Part shown: positions 11,601 through 18,110 of the stretch, piece by piece
Position numbering within the stretch: the first letter of the stretch is position 1
Layout of the letters: each line of letters begins with the position of its first letter
Assembly (NCBI GenBank): GCA_017469945.1
Contig: JAFUFI010000023.1
Span: forward strand, 45,251-109,250
Source: Lachnospiraceae bacterium
Lineage (GTDB): Bacteria > Bacillota > Clostridia > Lachnospirales > Lachnospiraceae
Direction of reading: 5' to 3'
DNA length: 64,000 nt
Program-made: the position numbers and the translations under genes
The notes under the pieces: model-generated
What the model was told of the DNA's origin: nothing
The model's input: only the letters and a program-made list of their open reading frames with translations
Databases searched by the model: none

Positions 11601-14600
11601 CGCAAACGGACTCATAGGTTCCCATACAAGTACGGCTCAAAGCGTAAAGTCATATGTTGATGCCGGAGTGTATGAAGATATGCTTATGAAAAATCTCGTA
11701 GTTTTCGATACCAAGGGAAGGGACATGAAGGACAACTATGAGATCACCTACAGCCCCGCAACCCTTACGATTGAAAAGTGCCCTGTAAGAGTAAGTGGCA
11801 TCACGGTGGGAGACAAGGTATTTGACGGAACTAAGACCGTTAAGTCTGTAGATGTAAGCGGAGTGGTATTCAGTCCTTTATATACCAATGCTCTTACTAA
11901 AAAAGCAGATAAGCTTGCATTGAACGCTGACAAGATAAGTGCAGTATTTACGGATGAAGAGGCTGCAGAAGACGTTTTGGCAGTTTTAAGCATCTCGAAG
12001 GAAGCACTTATAAATGTTTCAGGTATGGACTGCGCCAAAAACTATGTGATCGACGTGGCAGGATCCCAAAACTCTGCCACGGCCGATATTACAAAGAAAA
12101 AGCTCTACGTCACCGCAAACGATAAAGAGATGAAATATAAGATAGGTGACGAAAACGAAGAAGTACCCGTTTTTGACTGGAGATATGAGGGCTTTGTTGA
12201 CGGATGGGGAGATGCGGATACTTTCGCGACGGAGCTTGGAAGCATAAGGTCCTACGTAACCGAAAAGGATACAGAAAACCGCATTACTCCTTCAAAGTCT
12301 ACTTTGGTAGGAACATACGACATAAAGCTTGAGAATAAGCCGGTTCTTCAAAACTATGAAGTGGTATTCGTAAAGGGAGTATTTACCGTAAGCCCCAGTA
12401 AGATAAATATCACCGTCGGCAATCTCAAGAATCTGATCAATATCTCCGCAAAGATGTATGACGGAACGACAGATATCTTACCCGGTAAGATAAGTGTCAA
12501 AGAAAGAGAAATGCTTATAGCAGATCTTGCGGATCAAAATAAGGGCACGGACAAATGCCTTCTTCCTGCGGATGCGGAGTATTTAAGAAAGAACTCTGAG
12601 GTCACAATCATCACATTTGACTTTACGGGTTCAAGATACACCGACAGTAAAAATGTCGGTACCAATAAGCCGGTTCACGTTGACTATGAGCTTGGAGACT
12701 GGCTTACAAGCAGATACGAGCTTTCAGATACGGATAAAGAAGCTTTTGCGGATATATATGAAGCTCCTTTAAGCATCACGCCTGAGGATATGGAAATCTC
12801 CTATGGAGATGAAAGACCCAGGCAGGCTTCATTTAGCTACACCGCTACCGGACTTGTTGCGGGAGAGACTATAGAAAATACTCCCGACTTTATCGGAAGC
12901 CTTGTATATGCTACCGAAACCTACAGCGATACCTTAGGTGCATACTCTGATGTAAATATATCCGATGGTTATCCTATTACCGTTAGCGGAATTACAAACG
13001 GAAACTATGATATTACCTTTAATGAAGGAAAGCTTACGGTTAAAAAGAGTGCGCTTCAGCTTTCGGCTCCCGTATGGAGCGACAACAGTATCGGATCTGT
13101 TACCTGGAATCCGGTAAGCCGGATAGGAGATGTTGAAGTAGCGGGATACGAACTGAAGCTTTTAAAGGATGGAGCTGAGGTACAAAGCGTAAACGCAGGT
13201 CCTTTGGCAAGTTCCTACGATTTTGCGGACAAGATGCATGAAGAGACGGGATCATACACAGTTTCCGTAAAGGCTATCGCTTCAACAGAGCAAAATGCCG
13301 GAAATAAAAATGTGGATGACTCCGAAATAAAGGTTACTGCATCGTCTAAGGAAGTAGTTAAAGTAACAGTCTCCTTTGAGGATTCGGTATCGTCAGGCAA
13401 GGGTGAAAGCATCCTTATTGACGGAGCCCCATCTGATCCTGTGTATTTGACATACGAAGGAGATGACACATTAAGAAGCAGCCTAAATGCCATTGAAGGA
13501 GAGAAATTATTCTTTGCAGCACACCTTTCGGTAGATACGGGATATACCGCAACAACCACAGTTTCTGCCCAGCCGGGTCCTGCAGCATCTCATATGAGCG
13601 TTTTGCAGAGTCCTTCTTTAAATGAGCGTGAAGGCAAGTATATCTATGAAGGAAAGCTTTTGGTATCGGACGAGATCGATGATGCTTCCGAAATCCTTAA
13701 TGCAAAGATCGGACTTATAAAGACCCCCGCTCGCGTAGACGGAAGCCTTACAGCTTCAAAGGACTTTGTTACCTATGGATTTACAAACGAGGAAGCTCCG
13801 GCAGCTACGGCTTCTCCTAAACCCGTAGTCGGGGATAATGTTGGACTCGACGGATATTCCTATACCTATACATGGTTTATAGAAGATACGGAGAACGATC
13901 AGTTTACGGCTTCGGGACTTAACGAAAAGCTTACCGGTTCGGACGAAAGCGTATATGAACTGCCATCTTTAAATGACTTCGGAAAGAAGCTTGAAAGCGG
14001 CGAGGGAAGATACAAGATAAGCTGCCTTATTACTGCCACAAGACTTGATAATGCGGAAAGTGCGACCAAGACCCTTGGCCCCGTAGCAATAAGCGTAAGG
14101 AAGGCTTCTTATAATCCTCTTGTCAGATTTGATGAAGGCGGAGAGCTTAAAGAGACAGTAAACAGAAGCTACGGAGAATCAAAGCCGGATCCCGTGGTCA
14201 CAAACGCGGAAGTCTTTATAGCCGATATCCCCGGAGAGGATATTAAGGATTATATAACCTGGCAGTATTCATCCGTCGGAGAGGTGGGCCCCTGGACAGA
14301 CTACGATCCATATGATCCTTTATCAGACAGTAAGCTTTATACAAAGGCTGGAACCTACTACGTAAGAGCAAAGATCGCGGAATCTTCCAATTATCTTGCA
14401 AGGACAACAGGCGCTGTCATCTACAAGATGGATAAAATACCTCTTACGATCACAGGAAAAGACCTTTCAAAGGAATACGACGGTGCGACGCTGACATATG
14501 AATCATCTGACGCAGTTCCCGGGGACGGTTTTACAATCGGTGGACTTCTTACGGGAGATACGCTTTCTGCCCTTACTTTAAGCGGAAAGATTACGAGTAT

Positions 14601-16638
14601 ATCACAGGGAGCCGGAGGAAATACCGCTTCCAACACTCCGGGAAACGCAGTTATAGTAAACCCGGACGGAGAAGATGTTACTTCCTGCTATGATATTACA
14701 TACGTTCCAGGATCCCTTACGATCTCGCAAAGACCTCTTACAATTACTGCGGGAAGTCTTACGGGAAGTGATGCGCCCATCTACGACGGTCAGTTCCATA
14801 CTAAGGCTGATGGCTATGGTATCACGGAAGGAACGCTTGCACCCGGTGACAGTATAAGTGTAAGTATGACGGAGGCTTCTAAGATAAAGAATGCCGGAAG
14901 TGTATCAAACGATATCGGAGCCGTAACAATACGTAATGCGAGCGGCGCAGACGTAACACCAAGCTACGAGATCGCAAAGATAAGCGGAAGTTTAGAGGTA
15001 TTAAAGCGAGATATTACAATAGCGCCGGATAATGCCAAGAGAGCTTACGGTGAAAAGACCACGGATCATACCTGGAGAGTGATCTTGGGCGAGATACAGA
15101 TTCCGGGTGAGATAGCTGTTACCGTAAACGACAGCACGGATATTTACGACCCTGTCGGAAGTTACGACGGAGCATTAAGCATTACCGCAAGCAGTCCCAA
15201 TTACAATATTACGACCGAGTCCGCTGACCTTACGATAGTAAGAGGAGAGCAAAAGATCCTGGCTGAGGATATTGAGTTTATCTACGACGGTAATGAGCAT
15301 CTCCTTAAAGACTTAGAATCCGGATGGAGCATCAAAAAGCCCGATGGCGAAGATCTATCGTATATTTGCATTGACGAGTCGGGAAGTGAGATATCCGCTG
15401 AGGGTATTAAAGAGCCGGGAATACTTAGAGTTAAGCTTTCCGTACCTGAGAGCACAAACTTTAATGCTGCTGAAAAGATCATCTCGATCAGGGTAAAGGA
15501 AAAGCCCGCTCCTGTGCAGACTATCCCTGCTTCGGATAGCGGAAATGCTACTCAGGGCGAGAGCAGTTTTGAGGCAGTAAAGCCTGCGGCAGTTCCTTCT
15601 CAAAGTGTTAAGACAGAAGAGATCAAAAAGGATGCCGGAGAAGAATCAAAGGATGAAACAGAAGGCGGCGACGAGGCAGAGAAGACTTCCGAAAATTCCG
15701 CGGCTGATGCCAAAAAACCGGAAGATGCCGAAAACCAAAGCAGCTATGGATCATCCCCGGATCTTCCCGAAAACTACATCGGAACAGGGGACGGACGCCT
15801 TATCGTTATCGGTACCGATACTGAAGGCTCAGAGGATGAGAAAATCATAGACTGTGAAGTCCTGGGAGCTGACATAGTACGTATGCTTGACGAGCTTTTG
15901 ACAGGCAGCGAGAAAGAAAGGCTTTCAGATAACTCAAGAGTCATCTTCAGAGTAGAAGTTGATAAGACGGGACCGGATGCCGAAAAGGCGCTTGTGGGCG
16001 CCGAAGACTATACAGACGGTCACGGCAAAATAGCCGGAAGCTTTGATTCAACATTCTTTGTCACCATTCAGGGTGAGAAAGAGAGAAAGATCGAAGAGAA
16101 GTACTCCTCCGTTAGGGTTTCTTTTGAGATTCCGGAAGAGCTTAAAGAGAGCTTCGGAAAGAAAGGTACTAAAATCCTTTCCGTAACCATTGGTGAAGAC
16201 GGCATGCCCCTTATCGGATATATTGATTTCGATATACTCGGAGACATGATCGTTATGGATATGGACAACTACTCAACCTATGTAGTTGTGGAAGATGAAG
16301 GAATCTGCTTTATCCATTGGATAATAGTGCTTTTGCTTATAATAAGTATCCTTACAGTAATAATCTATTATGTAAGAAAAGACAGAGATAGTAAAGAAAA
16401 GGTAAGTAAGGATGAAGAAGATGAAAGACGTTTCTTCAGGCTCCACCTTCTCATCGTTACAGGATCAAATATTGCGGGATTCATACTTGCTGTATTTTTC
16501 AGACACTGCAGATGGGATCTACCCGCCGAACTGCTTAACTTAATCTGTACCGTTCTTATGGAGACTATTTTCTATAATGCCGCTAAAAACAGTAACGGTA
16601 AAAAGAAAGAAGCTGCAGGAACACAAAAAAACAATTAA
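2695..16638 (+). CDS. Giant modular MBG/Ig-type surface protein
   Basis: About 4,647 residues, one of the largest kinds of bacterial adhesin. A secretion signal ends near VLA|DG (bases 2836-2850). It is followed by a fibronectin-III-like segment (about 2935-3220), an Ig-like domain (3480-3770), MBG/YTG-type modules (3780-4880), an InlB B-repeat-like unit (5830-6050), a long MucBP-like stretch of aromatic beta modules (6050-10200), and a second train of MBG and YDG modules (10200-15500; signatures KMYDG, KVFDG, YNGQ, NYDITF, NYEITY). A Pro/Glu/Lys-rich linker (15500-15780) precedes a membrane-proximal domain. The C-terminus has three hydrophobic segments (about 16306-16372, 16441-16500, 16526-16590) and no LPXTG sorting motif, so anchoring is by membrane. 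I prefer GTG 2695 (GGAG at 2684-2687, spacing 7) over TTG 2629, which lacks a ribosome site. Likely role: adhesion to cells, plant fibre or host glycans (inference). Confidence 0.85.
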   Translation: MSFIKNTFSFFPNSNDKLKKKNSLGLTRRITAIGMSILVGFSGIDIPVLADGSEGGDNIENQGGAGQGETQGGAEKTAVAVPALTGWSDGTVANWELVENCNYKVFLYREGEQEAIASATGVTVGSYDFSESFLSAGKYTYKVQAVPTDAISETSKESDLSSEAGYSYAVSVSISRGEHITSVSPASTLLIAGKNGRNSVSISAEADTEGGWVFDSWSSLPEGMTLSNGAESRENTLSIDGSYSGELSVSLTATGKEDPTPVIPVWEVYPSSNVNLTYSAEAQVINACLDVPEENVTYKWFKKTGDEFTLITGSSGSRLSVRNVADSGVYKVSADYTITKKTGTVINGTLEGEPFNVNIAKAPLSVKADTVNVTYLEDGPGSFTFKYYGLLGDDGDSAGDAAPSESAKITSAGSFTCSYASGDNAGNYWIVQDPNGGAFSSDNYEITVDETGLLKVASKAAGEGTNVSAVLESTSCKYTGSAVTPGVIVTDGDISQTLTSEDYSVSYFNNTSMGSADDANGPRAVISFKRNYTGSITLHFDITKGAYIPVVTIDNYTPGEWIYGTGSKSLSVGNFPDDMTDAEKANYRIYYVSGHKSQEEINKLSTGSVNQPVDAGDYTAFAIVGSSSKYESTHSAPCHFTISPKTITLTAGSGSWVYDGNAHTNSSFSPSKDDADSQFVKSSESFKSIEVGGSITDVGTAANKISYTLSSSTKASNYNIVCVDGVLEVTPTALPSPAGCEWDEAVAGRATWVAVAKKDLTVKYKVTLYAYNPATEKESVIPVNGQAFNICESNSIDFAEAIHTSADNSDDAKSYFFTVETVSFGGKSKNNYADSADCGTSPMLYSATITIDRSYGGVDQSEKIKRLDLGTFGQRITLIQGESVIIYGEANEGYTLNDFGSSDESASLISKTNLSKEGTVSRARLSLTSDMEESLPNVKYTAYIVDTFPTLKSFTAENLEPDLSGVKLKATVSDLIGLDAYRFVPVTKDAVTGTYSVSDDTVEWVSLGGATGDKTVTGNVYASGLYGIQVRDVGGNVLPPHKGISVYEIQFDPGEGSGSMSPIYKAENTAPVLPPANKFTKDHYQFKYWSGAKTGISVDGAAMVANVNDTLVAQWTNEKVNYTVNYFYMNGNGEYPAQPEVSAVFQGNHGDVIDVNNSDIQKPRANYSLDTSDGHNDSVSLVPENYPQGIVLNVYYKTGQYSVTYTYRLPGEDEDTVIVQNYYYNQAISEADKPSAPGYDFVGWEFGGSGVAPETMPANDLYASGTFKAKDTTFKVVYHLETIGNGEAKTGIFAVNDDLTRVLKAKTDDSITALLDGEENVGTVVAGTVEGFTLKTVSVSYGAADGESLPEIADTKAGTVKYDPLDTLYINYYYERNVYDLFVDVYKGSRESETNHIFRHTEKHQYQEQLDIDKFSEPDYYLGQSAYGSPAKDDSGNDFSMPQGFVFASYTDYSTGNKPSKMPAGDMSITKDVISNENAEFKLELYFETGTIGEYELKSTLVYDYPIGGNIHIVADKRDDEGNDYFLAYNDFVKTVNNYGYYTHTLISEADANGNLSKEEGVVLDDDSLVLKVYFERRSTTATVSYKYKATGGEETEIASYQVTGKWGTSFAFDPDLLFDNISEAEARNRLAALGSNITTDAEFTNNGLSTDFRNASYLVSYTSHYRYFNANGIVTNTYPSYTFTTIGSGIEVDPGYPAKSVSSAGISDTVLSYFSVDDTYNRVTVYYNQISEKEDFYIDLRITRAHLKDQSFDWWTSLNGDKNITKTYDDNTTAVPILYGYDGDAETDGEEYYQVRVINKCAVVTAAKKSEAADGLDDYPAANAKSRSYDYTGIDLNDARNLHPGCKYIGGDYFFYDPLLNTGEKTGAFGNEPVVFKVDSSDRFLQGAYVSYGIGSGTHERAFCDDFLSNYQDEHDEDSGRYEPERTALAYDNLSYGGTYVSGDHGYLNVYYYYRENCRLSFYFNGSIYSDQVANSYVYGSVVPKEDVKCDSVEKRTGYDVAWYTDEAYSVPVPDDGLTMDRNRTVYGRYEKSTIRNMEYIYYQLADPITVSGNTYNYVNQDNLDDIIAKLESEGKTLSKEESAAQVNVGTSDVPIYKTAKTIKYFLDEAPVFTSIERPTLTYTEITLSKQDADYEEYYLDGYDGFFYNETNTDNRSYGYVNTTPIILKVYFARDQYNVEVLNNVSETDNPELRKFSIGQHVALASPVKGGYTFDHWNWKKWNGSSYEDFTPVIEAGEEYFKMPGFDLQASAQYVPAAFDQKIVHLFQKEDSSYSSDFISLHETGDTAADVTFGDRLYQNADIWGTANAPEAVRIVTESGELYFAGASLSGGQITVSESDLVAAVTEESVTSENIADLDSFALPDDNFELFGYSYGLYKDGLSVVRYAKGASGPIAKYGMEIELYYARSANYTVELSGIATDGAESGLILSGAGMYFFGENATISAHLSDGYTFIGWFDESDIENGLIKSGAHALSTNTEMTIPVREDIKLVALVKPNKTIAPTLRFSGKESYTYGYADSADNTITAIAGTSFTAQDEECIGLSDEEIAALNAQAQKTKITGYQWYLVKTNEDGSEDISIPEGTTSSATYRFTPGKNAGTYTYRIKVMYERTDNGRSGFITKDFDVVVNKAPMSVTTTSYHGIYDNRFHSISLSVKKPGAASDYEIYYHPDTQITAENFNTLEGITGELPLYKDVKVDAQGYETCHTTYIYIKDKTGNYEDYIGEQDVWIDPKTVSIKPTNNIFSKMYDGSVKVNGSVTEVGSDLYRLSRGEFYTVQGYVDGDADTRAYILDCNANYDSEHVRTAKAFVVSDMRIVNRESGDVIYNYVFPESATLSFTGNITARPLDIEWVFPEETVEVEGETVPYYTYNGELQGPGIRLSENQTYPIPALDADISETLSVSGKQENAGLYSAVAAVSVNDQSHYESSDYSFSITNQKYVIGKRPVEVTPVSKTVTYNGQARTITEYTANGLIGSHTSTAQSVKSYVDAGVYEDMLMKNLVVFDTKGRDMKDNYEITYSPATLTIEKCPVRVSGITVGDKVFDGTKTVKSVDVSGVVFSPLYTNALTKKADKLALNADKISAVFTDEEAAEDVLAVLSISKEALINVSGMDCAKNYVIDVAGSQNSATADITKKKLYVTANDKEMKYKIGDENEEVPVFDWRYEGFVDGWGDADTFATELGSIRSYVTEKDTENRITPSKSTLVGTYDIKLENKPVLQNYEVVFVKGVFTVSPSKINITVGNLKNLINISAKMYDGTTDILPGKISVKEREMLIADLADQNKGTDKCLLPADAEYLRKNSEVTIITFDFTGSRYTDSKNVGTNKPVHVDYELGDWLTSRYELSDTDKEAFADIYEAPLSITPEDMEISYGDERPRQASFSYTATGLVAGETIENTPDFIGSLVYATETYSDTLGAYSDVNISDGYPITVSGITNGNYDITFNEGKLTVKKSALQLSAPVWSDNSIGSVTWNPVSRIGDVEVAGYELKLLKDGAEVQSVNAGPLASSYDFADKMHEETGSYTVSVKAIASTEQNAGNKNVDDSEIKVTASSKEVVKVTVSFEDSVSSGKGESILIDGAPSDPVYLTYEGDDTLRSSLNAIEGEKLFFAAHLSVDTGYTATTTVSAQPGPAASHMSVLQSPSLNEREGKYIYEGKLLVSDEIDDASEILNAKIGLIKTPARVDGSLTASKDFVTYGFTNEEAPAATASPKPVVGDNVGLDGYSYTYTWFIEDTENDQFTASGLNEKLTGSDESVYELPSLNDFGKKLESGEGRYKISCLITATRLDNAESATKTLGPVAISVRKASYNPLVRFDEGGELKETVNRSYGESKPDPVVTNAEVFIADIPGEDIKDYITWQYSSVGEVGPWTDYDPYDPLSDSKLYTKAGTYYVRAKIAESSNYLARTTGAVIYKMDKIPLTITGKDLSKEYDGATLTYESSDAVPGDGFTIGGLLTGDTLSALTLSGKITSISQGAGGNTASNTPGNAVIVNPDGEDVTSCYDITYVPGSLTISQRPLTITAGSLTGSDAPIYDGQFHTKADGYGITEGTLAPGDSISVSMTEASKIKNAGSVSNDIGAVTIRNASGADVTPSYEIAKISGSLEVLKRDITIAPDNAKRAYGEKTTDHTWRVILGEIQIPGEIAVTVNDSTDIYDPVGSYDGALSITASSPNYNITTESADLTIVRGEQKILAEDIEFIYDGNEHLLKDLESGWSIKKPDGEDLSYICIDESGSEISAEGIKEPGILRVKLSVPESTNFNAAEKIISIRVKEKPAPVQTIPASDSGNATQGESSFEAVKPAAVPSQSVKTEEIKKDAGEESKDETEGGDEAEKTSENSAADAKKPEDAENQSSYGSSPDLPENYIGTGDGRLIVIGTDTEGSEDEKIIDCEVLGADIVRMLDELLTGSEKERLSDNSRVIFRVEVDKTGPDAEKALVGAEDYTDGHGKIAGSFDSTFFVTIQGEKERKIEEKYSSVRVSFEIPEELKESFGKKGTKILSVTIGEDGMPLIGYIDFDILGDMIVMDMDNYSTYVVVEDEGICFIHWIIVLLLIISILTVIIYYVRKDRDSKEKVSKDEEDERRFFRLHLLIVTGSNIAGFILAVFFRHCRWDLPAELLNLICTVLMETIFYNAAKNSNGKKKEAAGTQKNN

Positions 16639-16665
16639 TACTTTCCAAAAGGAATAGTAAATGTA

Positions 16666-16697
16666 AAAAAGGAACCGGATAAAACCGGTTCCTTTTT
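16666..16697. terminator. Bidirectional terminator between convergent genes
   Basis: GGAACCGG (16671-16678) pairs with CCGGTTCC (16685-16692). The stem is flanked by an A-run on the left and a T-run on the right, so it can stop transcription of the giant gene on the plus strand and of the 123-residue gene on the minus strand. Confidence 0.9.
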
Positions 16698-16731
16698 AAA
16701 TCTGTATTGTATAAGCGTTTTGACTTTTGTA

Positions 16732-17103
16732 TTAGCTGTTTCCTTTAAGCTGCAACAGCTTTTCGATAAGAGTATCGATCTCGTTTTGAGAAAGAACTGC
16801 CTGATTATTGGCGATATCTCCTTCGAGAGCATCGATGGTCTCGTATTCCTTGATGGAATTTAAGGCATCGATAAGAGAGTCAATCTCAGGCTGGGAGAGA
16901 GCCACATTTACATTGGGCTTTAAGAGAGGAACATCCTTGACGGTATTGAGCGTACTTATGAGCTTGTCAATCTCACCCTGTGTAAGAATGACCTGGTTAT
17001 GCAAAAGATCGGCTGAAATAGCATTATCGTCTGCGTAGTTCCTAAGAGTATTAAGAGCATCAACTATTGAGTCAATTTCTGACTGAGATAACAATTTACC
17101 CAT
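16732..17103 (-). CDS. Protein with four FliM-type CheY-binding peptide repeats
   Basis: A 123-residue protein built almost wholly of four copies of a 16-residue unit at residues 5-20, 40-55, 69-84 and 104-119: LSQSEIDSIVDAL, LTQGEIDKLISTL, LSQPEIDSLIDAL and LSQNEIDTLIEKL, joined by 13-19-residue linkers. The motif LSQxEIDALL is the N-terminal peptide by which flagellar switch proteins FliM and FliY bind phosphorylated CheY (established for those families). Here there is no switch-protein core behind it. There is no signal peptide or membrane segment. The ATG has an AGAAGGA ribosome site. The YesL gene lies 70 bases upstream on the same strand, and chemoreceptor genes lie at 20.9 and 28.8 kb. 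A role as a multivalent CheY-P binder or sink is inference; chance resemblance of amphipathic helices is the alternative. Confidence 0.7.
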   Translation of the reverse strand: MGKLLSQSEIDSIVDALNTLRNYADDNAISADLLHNQVILTQGEIDKLISTLNTVKDVPLLKPNVNVALSQPEIDSLIDALNSIKEYETIDALEGDIANNQAVLSQNEIDTLIEKLLQLKGNS

Positions 17104-17173
17104 AAATCACACCATCCTTCTTAAATTTTTATTTATTGTATCATATCACAAAAACTGCAAACAAGATAAAAGA

Positions 17174-17881
17174 TTACTTATTTTCGTCCCCTGCTATGGC
17201 AGAATCGCTGAAAATATGTTCATCCCCCGCGGAGAGGTCCTCCTCGGGATGAGCTTCGAGATAGATATCCTCTGCCTTTTTGAAATGCTTATTGTAGAGC
17301 TTAGCCGCAAGAAATGCGGGAGCCGCAAAACAAAAGCAAAGCTCTAAGGGGAAGAGCCAAAGACCGACATTTCCGATAAAGAAAAGGGAAAAGGGAGCTG
17401 CTTCTGCGATGAGGATCAGTAGAGTAGCAGGGAAATGTCTGAATGCAAAAACAAAAGCGGTCTTTATTGTTTTAGGAATAGGATTAACAAATTTAGCCTG
17501 TATGGGATATACAAAAACTCCCACAAACATAATAAGAAAAGTAAATACCAGTACGCCACCTAAGATATAGGGGCTAAGTCCCGTAGGGTTAGCATAGATA
17601 AGGAAGTAATCAAGTCCGAAGAAGCCTGCGATCAAAAGGAAGATCAGCCAGATGATTGTGGACTGCTTGAAATTATCCTTAAAGGAGTGGAAAAACTGCT
17701 TGGCGATCCCGGCTTCCTCATCTCTTACAAGCTTAAGCATACAGTAGTGCATCGCTGTAAAGGCGGCGCCTGCGGTGATGACCGGAACGCAGAGGAGTAA
17801 GGTGAGCAGATTGACGATGACTATATCCGCCATCTTTCCAAGGGCTCTCATAAGGGGGCTGTCTAACTGAAAAATTTTCAC
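17174..17881 (-). CDS. YesL family membrane protein (DUF624)
   Basis: A 235-residue integral membrane protein with about five hydrophobic segments: one from about residue 18 (ADIVIVNLLTLLLCVPVI), two in the middle, and two in the second half. The opening with a conserved ALGKMADIVIVNLLTLL-like stretch and the short CMLKLVRDEE motif are typical of the YesL/DUF624 family, whose members usually sit with carbohydrate ABC transporters or glycoside hydrolases; no such neighbour is visible here. The start is GTG at 17881 with GGAG nine bases upstream. The C-terminus is acidic and cytoplasmic. It probably shares a transcript with the 123-residue repeat protein downstream. Its function is unknown. Confidence 0.8.
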   Translation of the reverse strand: MKIFQLDSPLMRALGKMADIVIVNLLTLLLCVPVITAGAAFTAMHYCMLKLVRDEEAGIAKQFFHSFKDNFKQSTIIWLIFLLIAGFFGLDYFLIYANPTGLSPYILGGVLVFTFLIMFVGVFVYPIQAKFVNPIPKTIKTAFVFAFRHFPATLLILIAEAAPFSLFFIGNVGLWLFPLELCFCFAAPAFLAAKLYNKHFKKAEDIYLEAHPEEDLSAGDEHIFSDSAIAGDENK

Positions 17882-18004
17882 TTTTTAAATCTCCGAAATA
17901 CTTTAAATTTGGTTATATAATTATAGCATAGGAAAATTTTACGTTAAAGGATTTTATGTATTTTTAATATATGGGGAGTTAGTTTTGTGATAGAATAGTT
18001 TCAT

Positions 18005-18043
18005 CAGACTTACCGGAAGCGGAAAAGACCCGGTAAAGTACTG
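18005..18043 (+). promoter_or_regulatory. Structured leader hairpin before the copper ATPase
   Basis: CAG-AC-TTACCGG (18005-18016) can pair with CCGGTAA-AGTA-CTG (18030-18043), giving a stem of about ten pairs in the leader. No T-run follows, so it is not a plain terminator. It does not match a riboswitch I can name. It could be an operator or an RNA stability element. Confidence 0.35.
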
Positions 18044-18068
18044 ATATAAGTTAAGGATAAAGAGATTG

Positions 18069-18110
18069 ATGAAGAAAAAGCAAAAGTATTTTAACGAGGA
18101 GTATATATGA
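18069..18110 (+). CDS. Possible 13-residue leader peptide of the copper ATPase
   Basis: A short reading frame (MKKKQKYFNEEYI) ends in a TGA that overlaps the ATPase start codon as ATGA. The overlap would allow translational coupling. It contains no Cys, Met or His cluster, so metal sensing is not evident. It could be chance; there is only a weak purine-rich ribosome site. Confidence 0.25.
   Translation: MKKKQKYFNEEYI

Noticed and set aside
15766..15790. LPENY-like segment in the giant protein as a sortase signal
   Set aside because: It is LPENY followed by Ile, Gly and Thr, not LPXTG, and lies over 800 bases before the C-terminal helices.
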